Of a DNA stretch of 64,000 nt, positions 29,336 through 39,128 are shown piece by piece. Position numbers and translations under genes: made by a program. The stretch is from Acinetobacter haemolyticus CIP 64.3 = MTCC 9819 (lineage in GTDB: Bacteria; Pseudomonadota; Gammaproteobacteria; Pseudomonadales; Moraxellaceae). The stretch spans positions 1-64,000 of the forward strand of contig NZ_KB849804.1 in assembly GCF_000369065.1 (NCBI RefSeq), given 5' to 3'. Below the pieces are notes generated by a model. The model saw nothing but the letters and a program-made list of their open reading frames with translations. It searched no databases and was not told the origin of the DNA. How positions within the stretch are numbered: position 1 is the first letter of the stretch; each line of letters starts with the position of its first letter.

Positions 29336-29676
29336 AAATGACGAATAAAATAGGGGGTGGCAATAAGCGTGCTACTATCTGATTTACTTACGTGGCTGTC
29401 AATCTGTATTTATGAAGTAATTGATAGCAAAGCGATTTAAATTAAATACTTTTTAGTCAAAATAATCTGTAGCAAATCGATGGAGATTTGGTCGATATTA
29501 AATCGTAAAAATCCACGATTCCTCCTTAATTAGCACTTTTTGAAATGATATGTTAATAGGGATGGTATTTTGAGAATGACTTAGAGATGATCAAGCTTAA
29601 AATCTGTACTTACTTTGATTGATCTTCCACCTATCTTTTTGAAAAATTGACTGTTTCTGGAACGGAATGAACAGCC
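29336..29676. other. Divergent intergenic region
   Basis: This 341-bp AT-rich region lies between the phosphoethanolamine transferase and the RND pump and must hold promoters for both. I see only weak dyads (for example AAATC-N6-GATTT near 29478) and no convincing operator, RNA or gene. Confidence 0.4.
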
Positions 29677-32600
29677 ATGTTATCTAAGTTTTTTATTCAT
29701 CGTCCCATCTTTGCTGGTGTTTTAGCAATTATCGTCATGGCTGTTGGTTTACTCGCGGTATTAAACTTACCGGTAGAGCGATATCCAGATATTGCGCCAC
29801 CACGTATCACTGTCGCAACGAGTTATAGTGGTGCAGATGCACAAGCTGTAGAAGATAGTGTTACCCAAGTATTAGAACAACAAATTAAAGGGATTGATCA
29901 CTTACTTTATTTTAGTTCTAGTAGTGACGCTAGCGGTAATAGCCGGATCAGTCTGTTTTTTGCACAAGGTACTGATCCAGATCAAGCACAGGTTCAAGTG
30001 CAAAACGCAATTAATGGTGCCATTAACCGTCTACCAGAAGATGTACAACGACAAGGGGTAACTGTTCGAAAATCTCTTAGTGATTCATTTATGGTAATTG
30101 GATTGGCGGATTCATCTGGTCGTTCTACCAATATTGATATTTCAGACTATTTAACCAATCATTTTGAACTAAATTTGAGTCGTATTGAAGGGGTGGGCGA
30201 AATCAGTGTGTTTGGTTCACAATATGCGATGAGAATTTGGTTAGATCCAAAAAAGTTACAACAATACCAACTAAGTGTCAGTGAAGTTAGAACAGCTTTA
30301 GAAAGTCAAAATGCGCAAGTGGCTGCTGGGGCTATTGGACAGCTCCCTAGTACCGAAGATCAATATTTAAATGCAAGAGTGACTTCAGGCTCCTTGTTAC
30401 AAACACCTGAGCAATTTGAACAAATTATTATAAAAGCCCATGGAGATGGCAGTTTAGTTTACTTAAAAGATATTGCACGTATTGAAGTGGGGGCAGAAAA
30501 CTATCAAGTGTTTAACCGTTTAAATGGCTACCCAGCTTCTGGATTATCGGTATCGTTAGCTGTGGGTGCCAACGTGATGCAAACGGCTGATCTTATTTAT
30601 CAAGAAGTAGAACGAATTAAGAAGGATTTACCCGAGGGATATATCGTCGTTTATCCTCGGGATGATACGCCATTTGTTAAAGAGTCAATGTCTCAAGTAC
30701 TAGCGACCTTGATTGAAGCGATCATTTTAGTGGTCTTGGTGATGTTCCTGTTTTTACAGAATTGGCGAGCAACGCTGATTCCTGCGGTTACAGTTCCTGT
30801 TGTGATTTTAGGAACCTTTGCTGTGCTCGCAGTTTTAGGGATGAGTATTAACACCTTGACTTTATTTGCCATGGTATTGGCGATTGGTTTACTCGTCGAT
30901 GATGCGATAGTGGTGGTTGAAAACGTTGAACGTATCATGCATGAGCAAAAGTTGGATGCTAAACAAGCCAGTATTCAATCCATGCAAGAGATCAGTGGAG
31001 CATTGGTTGGTATCACTTTAGTGTTGACCGCCGTATTTATTCCAATGTCGTTTTTTACAGGTGCGACGGGCATTATTTATCGTCAGTTTTCGATTACTTT
31101 AGTCGCAGCGATGTCTTTATCCTTATTGGTTGCGTTAATTTTGACACCAGCCTTATGCGCAATTCTTTTAAAACAGCAGCATCAAAAAGCAAAGTGGGCT
31201 CAAAGCTTTGAGCGAGGGTTAGATCGGGTTAGGGCTGCTTATCTAGCGCTTGCAAAAAAAGCAATTCAGGTAAAGTCGGTGGCGATTGTTTCATTTATCG
31301 TGTTAATCAGTGCCTTTGCTTGGGTTTATCGCGAATTACCGACCAGCTTTTTACCACAAGAAGATCAAGGCCTTTTAGGTGTACAATTCCGTCTCGCAGA
31401 AGGGACACCGATGAGCCAGACCCAAGTGGTGGGTCAGCAGATTTCAGATTACTTTTTGAGTGAGGAAAAAGATAATCTCAATGGCATTATGGTGATTCAT
31501 GGTCGTAATTTTTCAGGTACAGGGCAAAATCTTGGACAAGCTTTTGTATCTTTAAAACATTGGGATGAACGTCAGGGAAGTGAAAATAGTGCACAAGCGA
31601 TTCGTGCACGGGCAATGAAACATTTTGCACAAAACAATCAAGCAAGAATCATGGTGGTTATGCCTGCTGTGATTCGTGGCTTAGGTAATTCCGATAAAAT
31701 TGATTTTTGGCTACAAGATACTCAGGGAATGGGGCGGGATAATTTATTAACCTCATTTAGAGAGTTACAACAACAAGGTAACGCACTAGAGAGTATTGAA
31801 AATCTAGATAAAAAAACCAATGATGATCAGGCGGTTTTAAACCTTCAAATTGATCATCGCGCGGCGATGTTGCATGACTTAAATGTGAGTGAAATTAATC
31901 GAACGATTTCGACAGCGTGGAGTGGCAGTTATATTAATGACTTCATTGATCGTGGCCGAATTAAGCGTGTTTATTTACAAGGTGACGCACCATATCGCTC
32001 AAAACCAGAAGATTTGGGCTTTTGGCATGTAAAAAATGCACAAGGTCAAATGATTCCATTTACCCAGTTCAGTCAAGTGTCTTGGCAAGGTGCGCCGCCA
32101 TCCTTACAACGTTTTATGGGCTATCCTTCGATAGAGTTAGAAGCTGATTCCGCGAATGGCTTTAGTAGTGGTCAAGGCATGCAAGCCTTGACAGAACTTG
32201 CAAATAATATGCCTGGTATTGACTTGGCATGGAGTGGTTTATCTTATCAAGAGCAACAGTCTAGTAATCAAGCAATTTGGTTATACGTGATTTCTATTGC
32301 CTTCATTTTTCTATGTTTGGCTGCTTTATATGAAAGCTGGTCGATACCATCTGTAGTGATGGCTGCAATTCCATTAGGGATCGGTGGAACAATTTTGTTT
32401 AGTTATTGGTTTGGTTTCGCCAATGATATTTATTTCCAAATTGCTTTGCTGACGACCATAGGACTGTCCTGTAAAAACGCCATTTTAATGGTTGAGTTTG
32501 CTGCGAGTTTACAACAGCAAGGAAAATCTTTATTGGATTCGGCTTTGCGTGCTGCGGGGTTAAGATTACGTCCAATTTTAATGACATCGATTGCCTTTGG

Positions 32601-32778
32601 AGCAGGGGTAATTCCATTAATGTTTTCAACGGGAGCCGGGGCTTTGAGCCGCCAAGCAATCGGTTATAGCGTTTTTGGAGGTGTTGTATTTGGTACGATA
32701 TTAGTACTTATTTTTATTCCATTAATGTATGTGCTGATTCGCTCCATCTTCAAAGCGAATACGGTCATTCAACATTAA
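29677..32778 (+). CDS. RND efflux pump inner-membrane protein (HAE1 family)
   Basis: The 1,033-residue AcrB/MexB-like permease begins FFIHRPIFAGVLAIIVMAVG. It has the repeated porter domains, the transmembrane block with proton-relay residues (AIGLLVDDAIVVVENVERIM), and a duplicated second half (LLTTIGLSCKNAILMVEFA). It would export drugs, dyes or detergents in a tripartite complex. No membrane-fusion or outer-membrane partner gene is adjacent, so it must borrow partners from elsewhere. Several Acinetobacter RND pumps are known; I cannot tell which this is. Confidence 0.93.
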   Translation: MLSKFFIHRPIFAGVLAIIVMAVGLLAVLNLPVERYPDIAPPRITVATSYSGADAQAVEDSVTQVLEQQIKGIDHLLYFSSSSDASGNSRISLFFAQGTDPDQAQVQVQNAINGAINRLPEDVQRQGVTVRKSLSDSFMVIGLADSSGRSTNIDISDYLTNHFELNLSRIEGVGEISVFGSQYAMRIWLDPKKLQQYQLSVSEVRTALESQNAQVAAGAIGQLPSTEDQYLNARVTSGSLLQTPEQFEQIIIKAHGDGSLVYLKDIARIEVGAENYQVFNRLNGYPASGLSVSLAVGANVMQTADLIYQEVERIKKDLPEGYIVVYPRDDTPFVKESMSQVLATLIEAIILVVLVMFLFLQNWRATLIPAVTVPVVILGTFAVLAVLGMSINTLTLFAMVLAIGLLVDDAIVVVENVERIMHEQKLDAKQASIQSMQEISGALVGITLVLTAVFIPMSFFTGATGIIYRQFSITLVAAMSLSLLVALILTPALCAILLKQQHQKAKWAQSFERGLDRVRAAYLALAKKAIQVKSVAIVSFIVLISAFAWVYRELPTSFLPQEDQGLLGVQFRLAEGTPMSQTQVVGQQISDYFLSEEKDNLNGIMVIHGRNFSGTGQNLGQAFVSLKHWDERQGSENSAQAIRARAMKHFAQNNQARIMVVMPAVIRGLGNSDKIDFWLQDTQGMGRDNLLTSFRELQQQGNALESIENLDKKTNDDQAVLNLQIDHRAAMLHDLNVSEINRTISTAWSGSYINDFIDRGRIKRVYLQGDAPYRSKPEDLGFWHVKNAQGQMIPFTQFSQVSWQGAPPSLQRFMGYPSIELEADSANGFSSGQGMQALTELANNMPGIDLAWSGLSYQEQQSSNQAIWLYVISIAFIFLCLAALYESWSIPSVVMAAIPLGIGGTILFSYWFGFANDIYFQIALLTTIGLSCKNAILMVEFAASLQQQGKSLLDSALRAAGLRLRPILMTSIAFGAGVIPLMFSTGAGALSRQAIGYSVFGGVVFGTILVLIFIPLMYVLIRSIFKANTVIQH

Positions 32779-32987
32779 ATTGCGAAAAATGTCATATTTG
32801 ATGAACGTCGTTTAGATTGAAACAAAATAAGACATATTTCATAGAGATAGGGCTTGAGCCATTGGGTTCAAGCCTTTATTATTCATGCGCCGTATAAACG
32901 GTTCAATTGAGAGTTTATCTAAAAAATGGACACACAGAGTTGTAGGTCTCGATCAAGTACTTACTACCTTAAATATTCCCTAAATAC

Positions 32988-33051
32988 GCTAGGTTTTTAC
33001 GCGCACGATTAATTATGTCTGCGACCTAGCCGAATGTGTTTGGGCTAGGAG
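32988..33051 (+). promoter_or_regulatory. Candidate switchable leader of mgtE hiding its ribosome site
   Basis: Two mutually exclusive hairpins are visible. In the first, GCTAGGT (32988-32994) pairs with ACCTAGC (33024-33030), extended by CGCA (33002-33005) with TGCG (33020-33023). In the second, CTAGCC (33026-33031) pairs with GGCTAG (33043-33048), covering the AGGAG ribosome site (33047-33051). The CTAGC segment is used by both, so forming the first frees the ribosome site. This has the layout of a translational riboswitch or RNA thermometer; Mg2+ sensing is inference from the gene. Confidence 0.5.
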
Positions 33052-33057
33052 ATTCGC

Positions 33058-34395
33058 ATGTCAAGAAATGAATTAATCACACTACTCAACGAAACTGTTG
33101 CAAACCATCACCTCGATCAAGCACTCGCTTTACTCAAAGGTGTTCCCTCTGCCGACTTGGCTGAATTATTACAACAAATGATCCCAAGCTATGCAGCTTA
33201 TTTGCTTGAGCATTTACCACAACGTGCCTATATTTTTGCGGAGTTCCCTGCGAAACAGCAAATGCTGATCGCACAAGAAATGCCTCGTCAAGTACTGGCA
33301 AAGATTGTAAGTGAAATGCCATCCGATGATCGTGCTGACTTGTTTAAACGCTTAGATCCGAGTGAACAGGAAACTCTATTACCCGCATTAGCCCAAGCTG
33401 AAAGAGAAGACATCCGCCGTCTTGCAGATTATGTCGAAGGCACAGCGGGGGCGATCATGTCTTCGGATTATGTGACGCTAAAACCTGAATTTACTGTTGC
33501 TCAAGCAATAGAGGCATTACGCAAGGATGCCCCAGACGCGGAAACGATTTATCAGGCTTATATTATTGATGAACAACGGCATCTGATCGGTGTTGTGTCT
33601 TTGCGTGAATTGGTTTTGGCACAACCAGAAACACGAGTTGCACAGTTGATGGTACGTGATGTGATTAGTGCGCGTGTTGATGATGATCAAGACCACATTG
33701 CTAAAATTATGGCGCGTTATGATTTGCTTGCTTTACCGATTGTGGATGCACAACAAGCTTTGGTGGGGATTATTACTTACGATGATGCAATGGATGTTGC
33801 CAGTGAAGAAGCAACAGAAGATTTCTTAAAAGTAGGGGCTGTCAATGCAACCACTAAACTAAGTATAAAGTCCGCACCTATCTTACAGTTGTATCAGAAA
33901 CGCGTTTTTTGGTTGGTTTTTTTAGTATTTGGTAGTCTGTTATCGGGTATTGGAATCGCACATTATGAAGATGTCATTGCGCAACATCTTGTTTTGGTGT
34001 TTTTCTTACCACTTTTAGTTGGGAGTGGGGGAAATGCAGGATCTCAGTCATCAACATTGATGGTGCGAGCATTGGCAACAGGTGATGTGCAATTTAGAGA
34101 TTGGTTTTATTTATTAGGTCGAGAAAGTTTAGTCGCGTTATGCTTAGGTGGAACGATGGCAATTGCTGTTTCACTCCTTGGTTATGTACGTGGTGATGCA
34201 TTAGTTGCATTGGTTTTGGCATTTAGTATGGTTGGAATCGTACTCATGGGATGCTTGATTGGTATGAGTCTGCCTTTTATTTTAAATCGATTTGGTTTTG
34301 ACCCTGCTAGCGCATCTGCGCCTTTGGTTACTTCGATTTGTGATGCAATGGGAGTATTGATCTATCTCTTTATTGCATCGATGATTTTGTTCTAA
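33058..34395 (+). CDS. mgtE: MgtE-type magnesium transporter
   Basis: The 445-residue protein has the family order: a helical N domain (about 1-125), two CBS domains (about 130-250, MSSDYVTLKPEFTVAQAIEAL and MVRDVISARVDDD), a plug helix, and five membrane spans with GGNAGSQSS, the conserved pore block. MgtE is a Mg2+ channel gated shut by cytosolic Mg2+ through the N and CBS domains. AGGAG six bases before the ATG sets the start. The RNA leader upstream may add expression control. Confidence 0.95.
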   Translation: MSRNELITLLNETVANHHLDQALALLKGVPSADLAELLQQMIPSYAAYLLEHLPQRAYIFAEFPAKQQMLIAQEMPRQVLAKIVSEMPSDDRADLFKRLDPSEQETLLPALAQAEREDIRRLADYVEGTAGAIMSSDYVTLKPEFTVAQAIEALRKDAPDAETIYQAYIIDEQRHLIGVVSLRELVLAQPETRVAQLMVRDVISARVDDDQDHIAKIMARYDLLALPIVDAQQALVGIITYDDAMDVASEEATEDFLKVGAVNATTKLSIKSAPILQLYQKRVFWLVFLVFGSLLSGIGIAHYEDVIAQHLVLVFFLPLLVGSGGNAGSQSSTLMVRALATGDVQFRDWFYLLGRESLVALCLGGTMAIAVSLLGYVRGDALVALVLAFSMVGIVLMGCLIGMSLPFILNRFGFDPASASAPLVTSICDAMGVLIYLFIASMILF

Positions 34396-34471
34396 TTACA
34401 GAACAAAATATACCGAAAAAATTGATATGCTAATTTATCATCAATAGAACTATGTATCTTAGGCTGACTGA

Positions 34472-35050
34472 ATGACCCAACAAAAAAAACTAACGCAACA
34501 GCAGGCGATTGCAGTAGAGCGTGATTTAGCAAAATTTGCCAACACTATGGATAGTTTGGTGCGTATCCCATTTACTAAACAAGGGGTGGGCGCTGATGCA
34601 GCGTTGAGTACCATTCCCTTTGCAGGTGACATCGCAGGATTTATTTTAACGCTCTATGCATTTAAAAAAGCGAGAGAGGTTGGTGTTCCACAACATAAAT
34701 TGAATGGAGTGGTGAAGCTGGCAATCTTGGATATGCTTGTTGGTTTTGTCCCGATCGTCGGGACAATTTTTGATGTGTTTATCCGTCCTAGCCGCAAGAC
34801 CTTAGACATCGTACATGATCATATTCGTGAAGAATATCAGGTGCGAAGTGATATCCATGTGGTGCATCCTTTTTTACATGAAGCATTAGAACAAAAGCAA
34901 AAAACTTCAGCATTTTGGCGTAACCCTATTGTGAGTTGGATCTGGTTGCGGATACCTGATTTATTGGGCATTGCCATTCTTATTTTATTGGTGGTTGCTA
35001 TATGGGCTGGATTTAGTTTTTTATGGCAATGGTATCAATCCTTTCATTGA
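34472..35050 (+). CDS. DUF4112 membrane protein
   Basis: The 192-residue protein has the DUF4112 pattern: a central hydrophobic block STIPFAGDIAGFILTLYAF, GFVPIVGTIFDVF followed by RPSRKTLDIV, and one further C-terminal span (about 165-188). Function is unknown. It lies 77 bases after mgtE on the same strand and may share its transcript. A strong terminator follows. Confidence 0.82.
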   Translation: MTQQKKLTQQQAIAVERDLAKFANTMDSLVRIPFTKQGVGADAALSTIPFAGDIAGFILTLYAFKKAREVGVPQHKLNGVVKLAILDMLVGFVPIVGTIFDVFIRPSRKTLDIVHDHIREEYQVRSDIHVVHPFLHEALEQKQKTSAFWRNPIVSWIWLRIPDLLGIAILILLVVAIWAGFSFLWQWYQSFH

Positions 35051-35064
35051 GCGAGATACTCATA

Positions 35065-35099
35065 AAAAACAAAGCCTCCATCTAGGAGGCTTTGTTTTT
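35065..35099. terminator. Bidirectional intrinsic terminator
   Basis: AAAAACAAAGCCTCC pairs perfectly with GGAGGCTTTGTTTTT around ATCTA. It lies between convergent DUF4112 and htpX genes. Confidence 0.93.
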
Positions 35100-35112
35100 G
35101 AATCTGTTTGAT

Positions 35113-36018
35113 TTAATGAACATTCAATTGTTTGAGCGCAGCAACACGTTGCTCAATACTTGGGTGAGTTTGGAATAAAGCAGCTAAGCTAAAGCCTTGT
35201 TCCTTACCTTCCGTAATTGCAAATGCTTTCATTTCTTTTGGCATTTGATCTGGCATTTCTGACTCAGCTTGTAAGCGAAGCAATGCAGAAATCATGGCAT
35301 CTTTACCTGCTAAACGAGCACCAGCTTCATCTGCACGATATTCACGTTGACGAGAGAACCACATTACGATTGTGGATGCTAAAATACCAAACACAATATC
35401 TAATACGATGGTAATAGCGAAATAAGCAAGACCAGGTGCTTCCCCATCCTCACGACCAAAGACATTACGGTCGATAAAGTCACCTGCAACACGCGCAAAG
35501 AACATAACGAAGGCATTGACTACACCTTGAATCAAGGCAAGTGTAACCATGTCACCGTTCGCAACGTGTCCGATTTCGTGTGCAAGTACGGCACGAAGTT
35601 CATCTTTGTTCATGCGTTCTAATAGACCTGTCGAAACAGCTACTAGTGCGTCATTTTTATTCCAACCAGTTGCAAATGCATTTGATTGATAAGATGGGAA
35701 GATCCCCACTTCAGGCATTTTAATACCTGCACGTTGAGATAATTGAGAAACTTCTTGCAACAACCACGCTTCAGCCTGATTACGAGGTGCATTCGGGTCG
35801 ATTAATTCAGTCCCAGTGGTTTTTTTAGCCATCCACTTTGACATGAAGAGGGAAATAAATGAACCCACCATACCAAAGACAAAACAGAAGACTAATAGGT
35901 TGCCTAGATTTAAGCCACCCGCACTACGGTAACTACCGACACCGAAGAGTGACAAAATAATGCCAGCTACAACCAGTACCGCGAGGTTGGTTAGCAAGAA
36001 CAAACCAATCCGCATCAT
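35113..36018 (-). CDS. htpX: Membrane zinc protease HtpX
   Basis: The 301-residue inner-membrane M48 peptidase has two N-terminal spans (about 5-25 and 40-60), the zinc site HEIGH (147-151), further spans (about 160-220), and the late Glu region [15 protein letters not shown]. It degrades damaged membrane proteins together with FtsH. A GAGGG ribosome site precedes the ATG. A heat-shock-like promoter may lie at 36079-36107 (CTTGAA, then CCTGCATAT), which would fit its known stress role. Confidence 0.96.
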   Translation of the reverse strand: MMRIGLFLLTNLAVLVVAGIILSLFGVGSYRSAGGLNLGNLLVFCFVFGMVGSFISLFMSKWMAKKTTGTELIDPNAPRNQAEAWLLQEVSQLSQRAGIKMPEVGIFPSYQSNAFATGWNKNDALVAVSTGLLERMNKDELRAVLAHEIGHVANGDMVTLALIQGVVNAFVMFFARVAGDFIDRNVFGREDGEAPGLAYFAITIVLDIVFGILASTIVMWFSRQREYRADEAGARLAGKDAMISALLRLQAESEMPDQMPKEMKAFAITEGKEQGFSLAALFQTHPSIEQRVAALKQLNVH

Positions 36019-36235
36019 TGAGAAAACCCTCTTATAAAGAAAAAGTGATCTGATTTATAAATATAAATCATCCCCATAATATGCAGGCTGAACCCTAAAA
36101 ATTCAAGAAAAAAATGGATGGAATTGTATTTCAGTATTAAAACGATGAATGAATGAAGAAACAACAACTTAAAATCATTTTAATGCACTAAATAAGTACA
36201 CATTATGAAGATGTATCGTTGTTTTAATGTACAGT

Positions 36236-37114
36236 TTAATCACTCAATCGTATGTGTGCAGATGCTGAGGCATTTGCAGTCGAATAGGTGCCCGCAGGTG
36301 CATCTGTAAATGTTCCGTCTGCCAGTGTAATAATTTGACGGTTATATTGTTTTGGGGCGGGGCTGCTAGTGGATAGATTACTTGGTAAGTCAGCATTTGA
36401 ATAACTGACGGATTGTGCCATCAATGCATTATTCGTCGTCACACTGCCTAGACCAGAAGCATACAAGTTTTGATAACGGCTGGTTACGCGACGTACATAA
36501 TCTTGCGTTTCACGAAAAGGTGGAATACCACCATACTTATCGACATTACCTTCGCCCGCATTATAGCCAGCCAGTGCGAGTTCGGTATTGCCATTAAAAC
36601 GTTTTAATAACCAGCTTAAATAGCGAGCACCAGCAAAAATATTTTGTTGTGGGTCATATGCATCACTAACATTAAATCGTCGAGCGGTTGCAGGCATTAA
36701 TTGCATTAAGCCTTGGGCACCTACTGGGGAACGCGCGCGGACGTTAAATCCCGACTCAGTATGCATGACTGCTTTAATTAATCCTTCAGATACACCGTGT
36801 TGTTGCGCTGCTTGTCTAATCAGATGATCAAAAGCATTTCTATTACGATTATAGCTGGGAAGCACAGAGGCCTCAGTTTTACCCCAATTGCTATAGGTGT
36901 GAATATTACTGTCAGGATAATAAGTCGCTTTAACGACTTTCAAATGGCTATATTCTGCTTTCTTCTTGTTGGTGAGTAAGGTTGTACCGTTAGTATCTTT
37001 GAATTGATAAATGGTTTGCCCTGCATGAACATGTGCAGAGTTATAAAAAAAACCGATTGTCCCCAAACAGAAGGTCATCAAATACGTTATTTTGTTCATC
37101 GTTATAATATTCAC
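36236..37114 (-). CDS. Secreted soluble lytic transglycosylase (SLT domain)
   Basis: The 292-residue protein has an N-terminal signal and a short beta-domain (IYQFKDTNGTTLLTNKK, DUF4124-like). A complete SLT domain follows: VMHTESGFNVRARSPVGAQGLMQLMPATA with the catalytic Glu, ALAGYNAGEGNV and YVRRVTSRYQNLY. It cleaves peptidoglycan between MurNAc and GlcNAc to give anhydro ends. The Ser/Ala/Thr-rich tail is low complexity. The start could be ATG 37114 or the internal ATG five codons later. No secretion-system genes are adjacent. Confidence 0.88.
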   Translation of the reverse strand: MNIITMNKITYLMTFCLGTIGFFYNSAHVHAGQTIYQFKDTNGTTLLTNKKKAEYSHLKVVKATYYPDSNIHTYSNWGKTEASVLPSYNRNRNAFDHLIRQAAQQHGVSEGLIKAVMHTESGFNVRARSPVGAQGLMQLMPATARRFNVSDAYDPQQNIFAGARYLSWLLKRFNGNTELALAGYNAGEGNVDKYGGIPPFRETQDYVRRVTSRYQNLYASGLGSVTTNNALMAQSVSYSNADLPSNLSTSSPAPKQYNRQIITLADGTFTDAPAGTYSTANASASAHIRLSD

Positions 37115-37595
37115 AAATAGATGAGCTTTAATTCCTTAGCGCAGTGTAACAAAAAAATGCAAAAAATGGAGTTTTAATACAATTTTTTTTATTTTGCTGT
37201 CTAACAAAAAATCAAGTCATTTTGTTCGAATGTTCAGCAAAAAAAAATTTAATTTTTTTTTAAAATTGAAGTATTGACTTGTATAAGCTATTGATTATTA
37301 ATGCTTAAAATAACTGATTAAAAAATGATCAATTTAATCAAAAGCCTTATTATCTGATCAAAACAGTTTGTCAATAGCTAAGAAATCCACAATTTTATCC
37401 ACAGTTTTTGTGGAAAACTGTGGAAAAGTTTGAAATATAAGCAATCTAGGCAATTTTTATAATTTTTGATCAGAATTTTACCAGTATGAAATCTGAATAT
37501 GACGATAGAAAGAAATTGAAAAATTCTTTTGGTGCGGTTTTTTTCGAATTCAGATAAAATCTCGCAGTGTTTTTGTTTATGAGTTAATCACGTCT
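37115..37595. other. AT-rich intergenic region with a cluster of DnaA-box-like sites
   Basis: No gene is visible in these 481 bp. The part 37140-37380 is extremely AT-rich with long A and T runs. A consensus DnaA box TTATCCACA lies at 37395-37403, with near matches AATCCACA just before it (37385-37392) and TGTGGAAAA on the other strand at 37409-37417 and 37419-37427. The region should also contain the ttcA and transglycosylase promoters. Confidence 0.55.
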
Positions 37596-38501
37596 ATGTA
37601 CGCGCCAGTGGAGTCCAACCAAGGATTTAATTTCAAGCCAGAACTTCCAACCAGTTCGGCCTATTATCGCCTGTTGAAAAAACTGCGTCGCCAAGTGGGG
37701 CATGCAATTCGTGATTATAAAATGATCGAGGATGGCGATAAAGTCATGGTGTGTGTGTCTGGTGGTAAAGACAGCTACACCTTACTTGATATTTTGTTGC
37801 AGTTTAAACGCATCGCACCGATTAATTTTGACATTGTTGCGGTCAATCTTGACCAAAAACAACCTGGTTTCCCAGAAGATGTTCTTCCACGTTATATGGA
37901 AGAAAATAATATTCCATATTACATATTGGAAAAAGACACTTATACCATTACCAAGCGATTGACGCCTGAAGGTAAGACCTATTGTGCAGTCTGTTCTCGT
38001 TTACGTCGTGGTTCGCTGTATGGTTTTGCACAAGAGATTGGCGCAACTAAGGTGGCATTAGGTCATCATCGTGATGACATTATGGCAACATTTTTCTTAA
38101 ATTTATTCCATGGTGGGAGTTTAAAGGCGATGCCGCCTAAGCTTCTTTCATCAGATAAAAAGAATATCTTAATTCGCCCTTTAGCGTATGTTGAAGAAAA
38201 AGATATTATTAAATACGCAGAAATGCGTAAGTTCCCAATTATCCCGTGTAATTTGTGTGGTTCTCAAGAAAACCTGCAACGCGCTATAATCAACGATATG
38301 TTGCGTGAGTGGGATAAGCAATATCCAAAACGTCTACACAGCATTTTCGGTGCTTTACAGAACGTATCACCGTCACAATTGGCTGACCGCGAATTATTTG
38401 ATTTTGAAGCTTTAGATGGGCAGCGTGAGTTTGATCTCAAAGATCCTGAAGAGCTGAAAAATCGTCTCGATGTGGTCAATTTAAGTTTTGCAGCTGATTA
38501 A
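37596..38501 (+). CDS. ttcA: tRNA 2-thiocytidine(32) synthetase TtcA
   Basis: The 301-residue protein has the PP-loop SGGKDS (55-60), the first cysteine pair CAVC (131-134) and the second cysteine block PCNLCGSQ (Cys219, Cys222). Together these bind the Fe-S cluster. It thiolates C32 of certain tRNAs. The intergenic region upstream holds the DnaA-box-like cluster. A terminator follows. Confidence 0.95.
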   Translation: MYAPVESNQGFNFKPELPTSSAYYRLLKKLRRQVGHAIRDYKMIEDGDKVMVCVSGGKDSYTLLDILLQFKRIAPINFDIVAVNLDQKQPGFPEDVLPRYMEENNIPYYILEKDTYTITKRLTPEGKTYCAVCSRLRRGSLYGFAQEIGATKVALGHHRDDIMATFFLNLFHGGSLKAMPPKLLSSDKKNILIRPLAYVEEKDIIKYAEMRKFPIIPCNLCGSQENLQRAIINDMLREWDKQYPKRLHSIFGALQNVSPSQLADRELFDFEALDGQREFDLKDPEELKNRLDVVNLSFAAD

Positions 38502-38516
38502 AATGTAAAAATTTTT

Positions 38517-38542
38517 AAAAGGCACTTTGTTAAGTGCCTTTT
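38517..38542 (+). terminator. ttcA intrinsic terminator
   Basis: AAAAGGCACTT pairs with AAGTGCCTTTT around TGTT. Confidence 0.85.
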
Positions 38543-38697
38543 CTTTATAATTTTTTTAAAATTTGGATCCTACGTACAAAAAATCATAGCCTAAAATAAA
38601 ATATACGTGCTATAACATGGCACGAGCAAATTGCTTCATGTGATGTTGTCTGGATAGATAACACAAGAAATTGAACAAATACATTTGAGGAATAATC

Positions 38698-39081
38698 ATG
38701 GCTGCATTTTTAACTGATGATTGGTTTGCAACAGTCGATAAACTTACTGCTGAAGCAGGTGATTTAAACTTACCACCAGCGCTTGCGAATTTAGCGATTA
38801 ACTTAGTTGTAACAGATGCAGCTGGTAATACTGAGCTAGCTCTTGATGCTGGTAAGATCCAAAAAGGTTTGTCTTCAAATGCTAAAACAACTTTAAATAT
38901 GGATGCTGAGACTTTACGTAAAGTATTCTTAGAGTTTGACATGGCTGCTGCAATGCAAGCATTCATGACAGGTAAAATCAAAGTCCAAGGCGATATGTCT
39001 CAATTAATGGCATTGCAAACTGCAAAACCAAGCCAAGAGCAAAAAGATTTATTTAAAAGAGTACTTGAGCAAACTGCTTAA
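38698..39081 (+). CDS. SCP2 sterol-binding-domain protein
   Basis: The 127-residue protein has the SCP2-like lipid-binding fold: an N-terminal helix, central strands, TLNMDAETLRKVFLEFDMAAAMQAFMTGKIKVQGDMSQLMAL, and a C-terminal helix. By family it binds a hydrophobic ligand in a tunnel; the ligand is unknown. GAGGAA lies nine bases before the ATG. It is a single gene between two terminators. Confidence 0.88.
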   Translation: MAAFLTDDWFATVDKLTAEAGDLNLPPALANLAINLVVTDAAGNTELALDAGKIQKGLSSNAKTTLNMDAETLRKVFLEFDMAAAMQAFMTGKIKVQGDMSQLMALQTAKPSQEQKDLFKRVLEQTA

Positions 39082-39092
39082 GTGATCAGCAA

Positions 39093-39124
39093 AAAAAAAG
39101 CTTACCCATTGGTAAGCTTTTTTT
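39093..39124. terminator. Bidirectional intrinsic terminator
   Basis: AAAAAAGCTTACC pairs with GGTAAGCTTTTTT around CATT between convergent genes. Confidence 0.9.
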
Positions 39125-39128
39125 TGCT

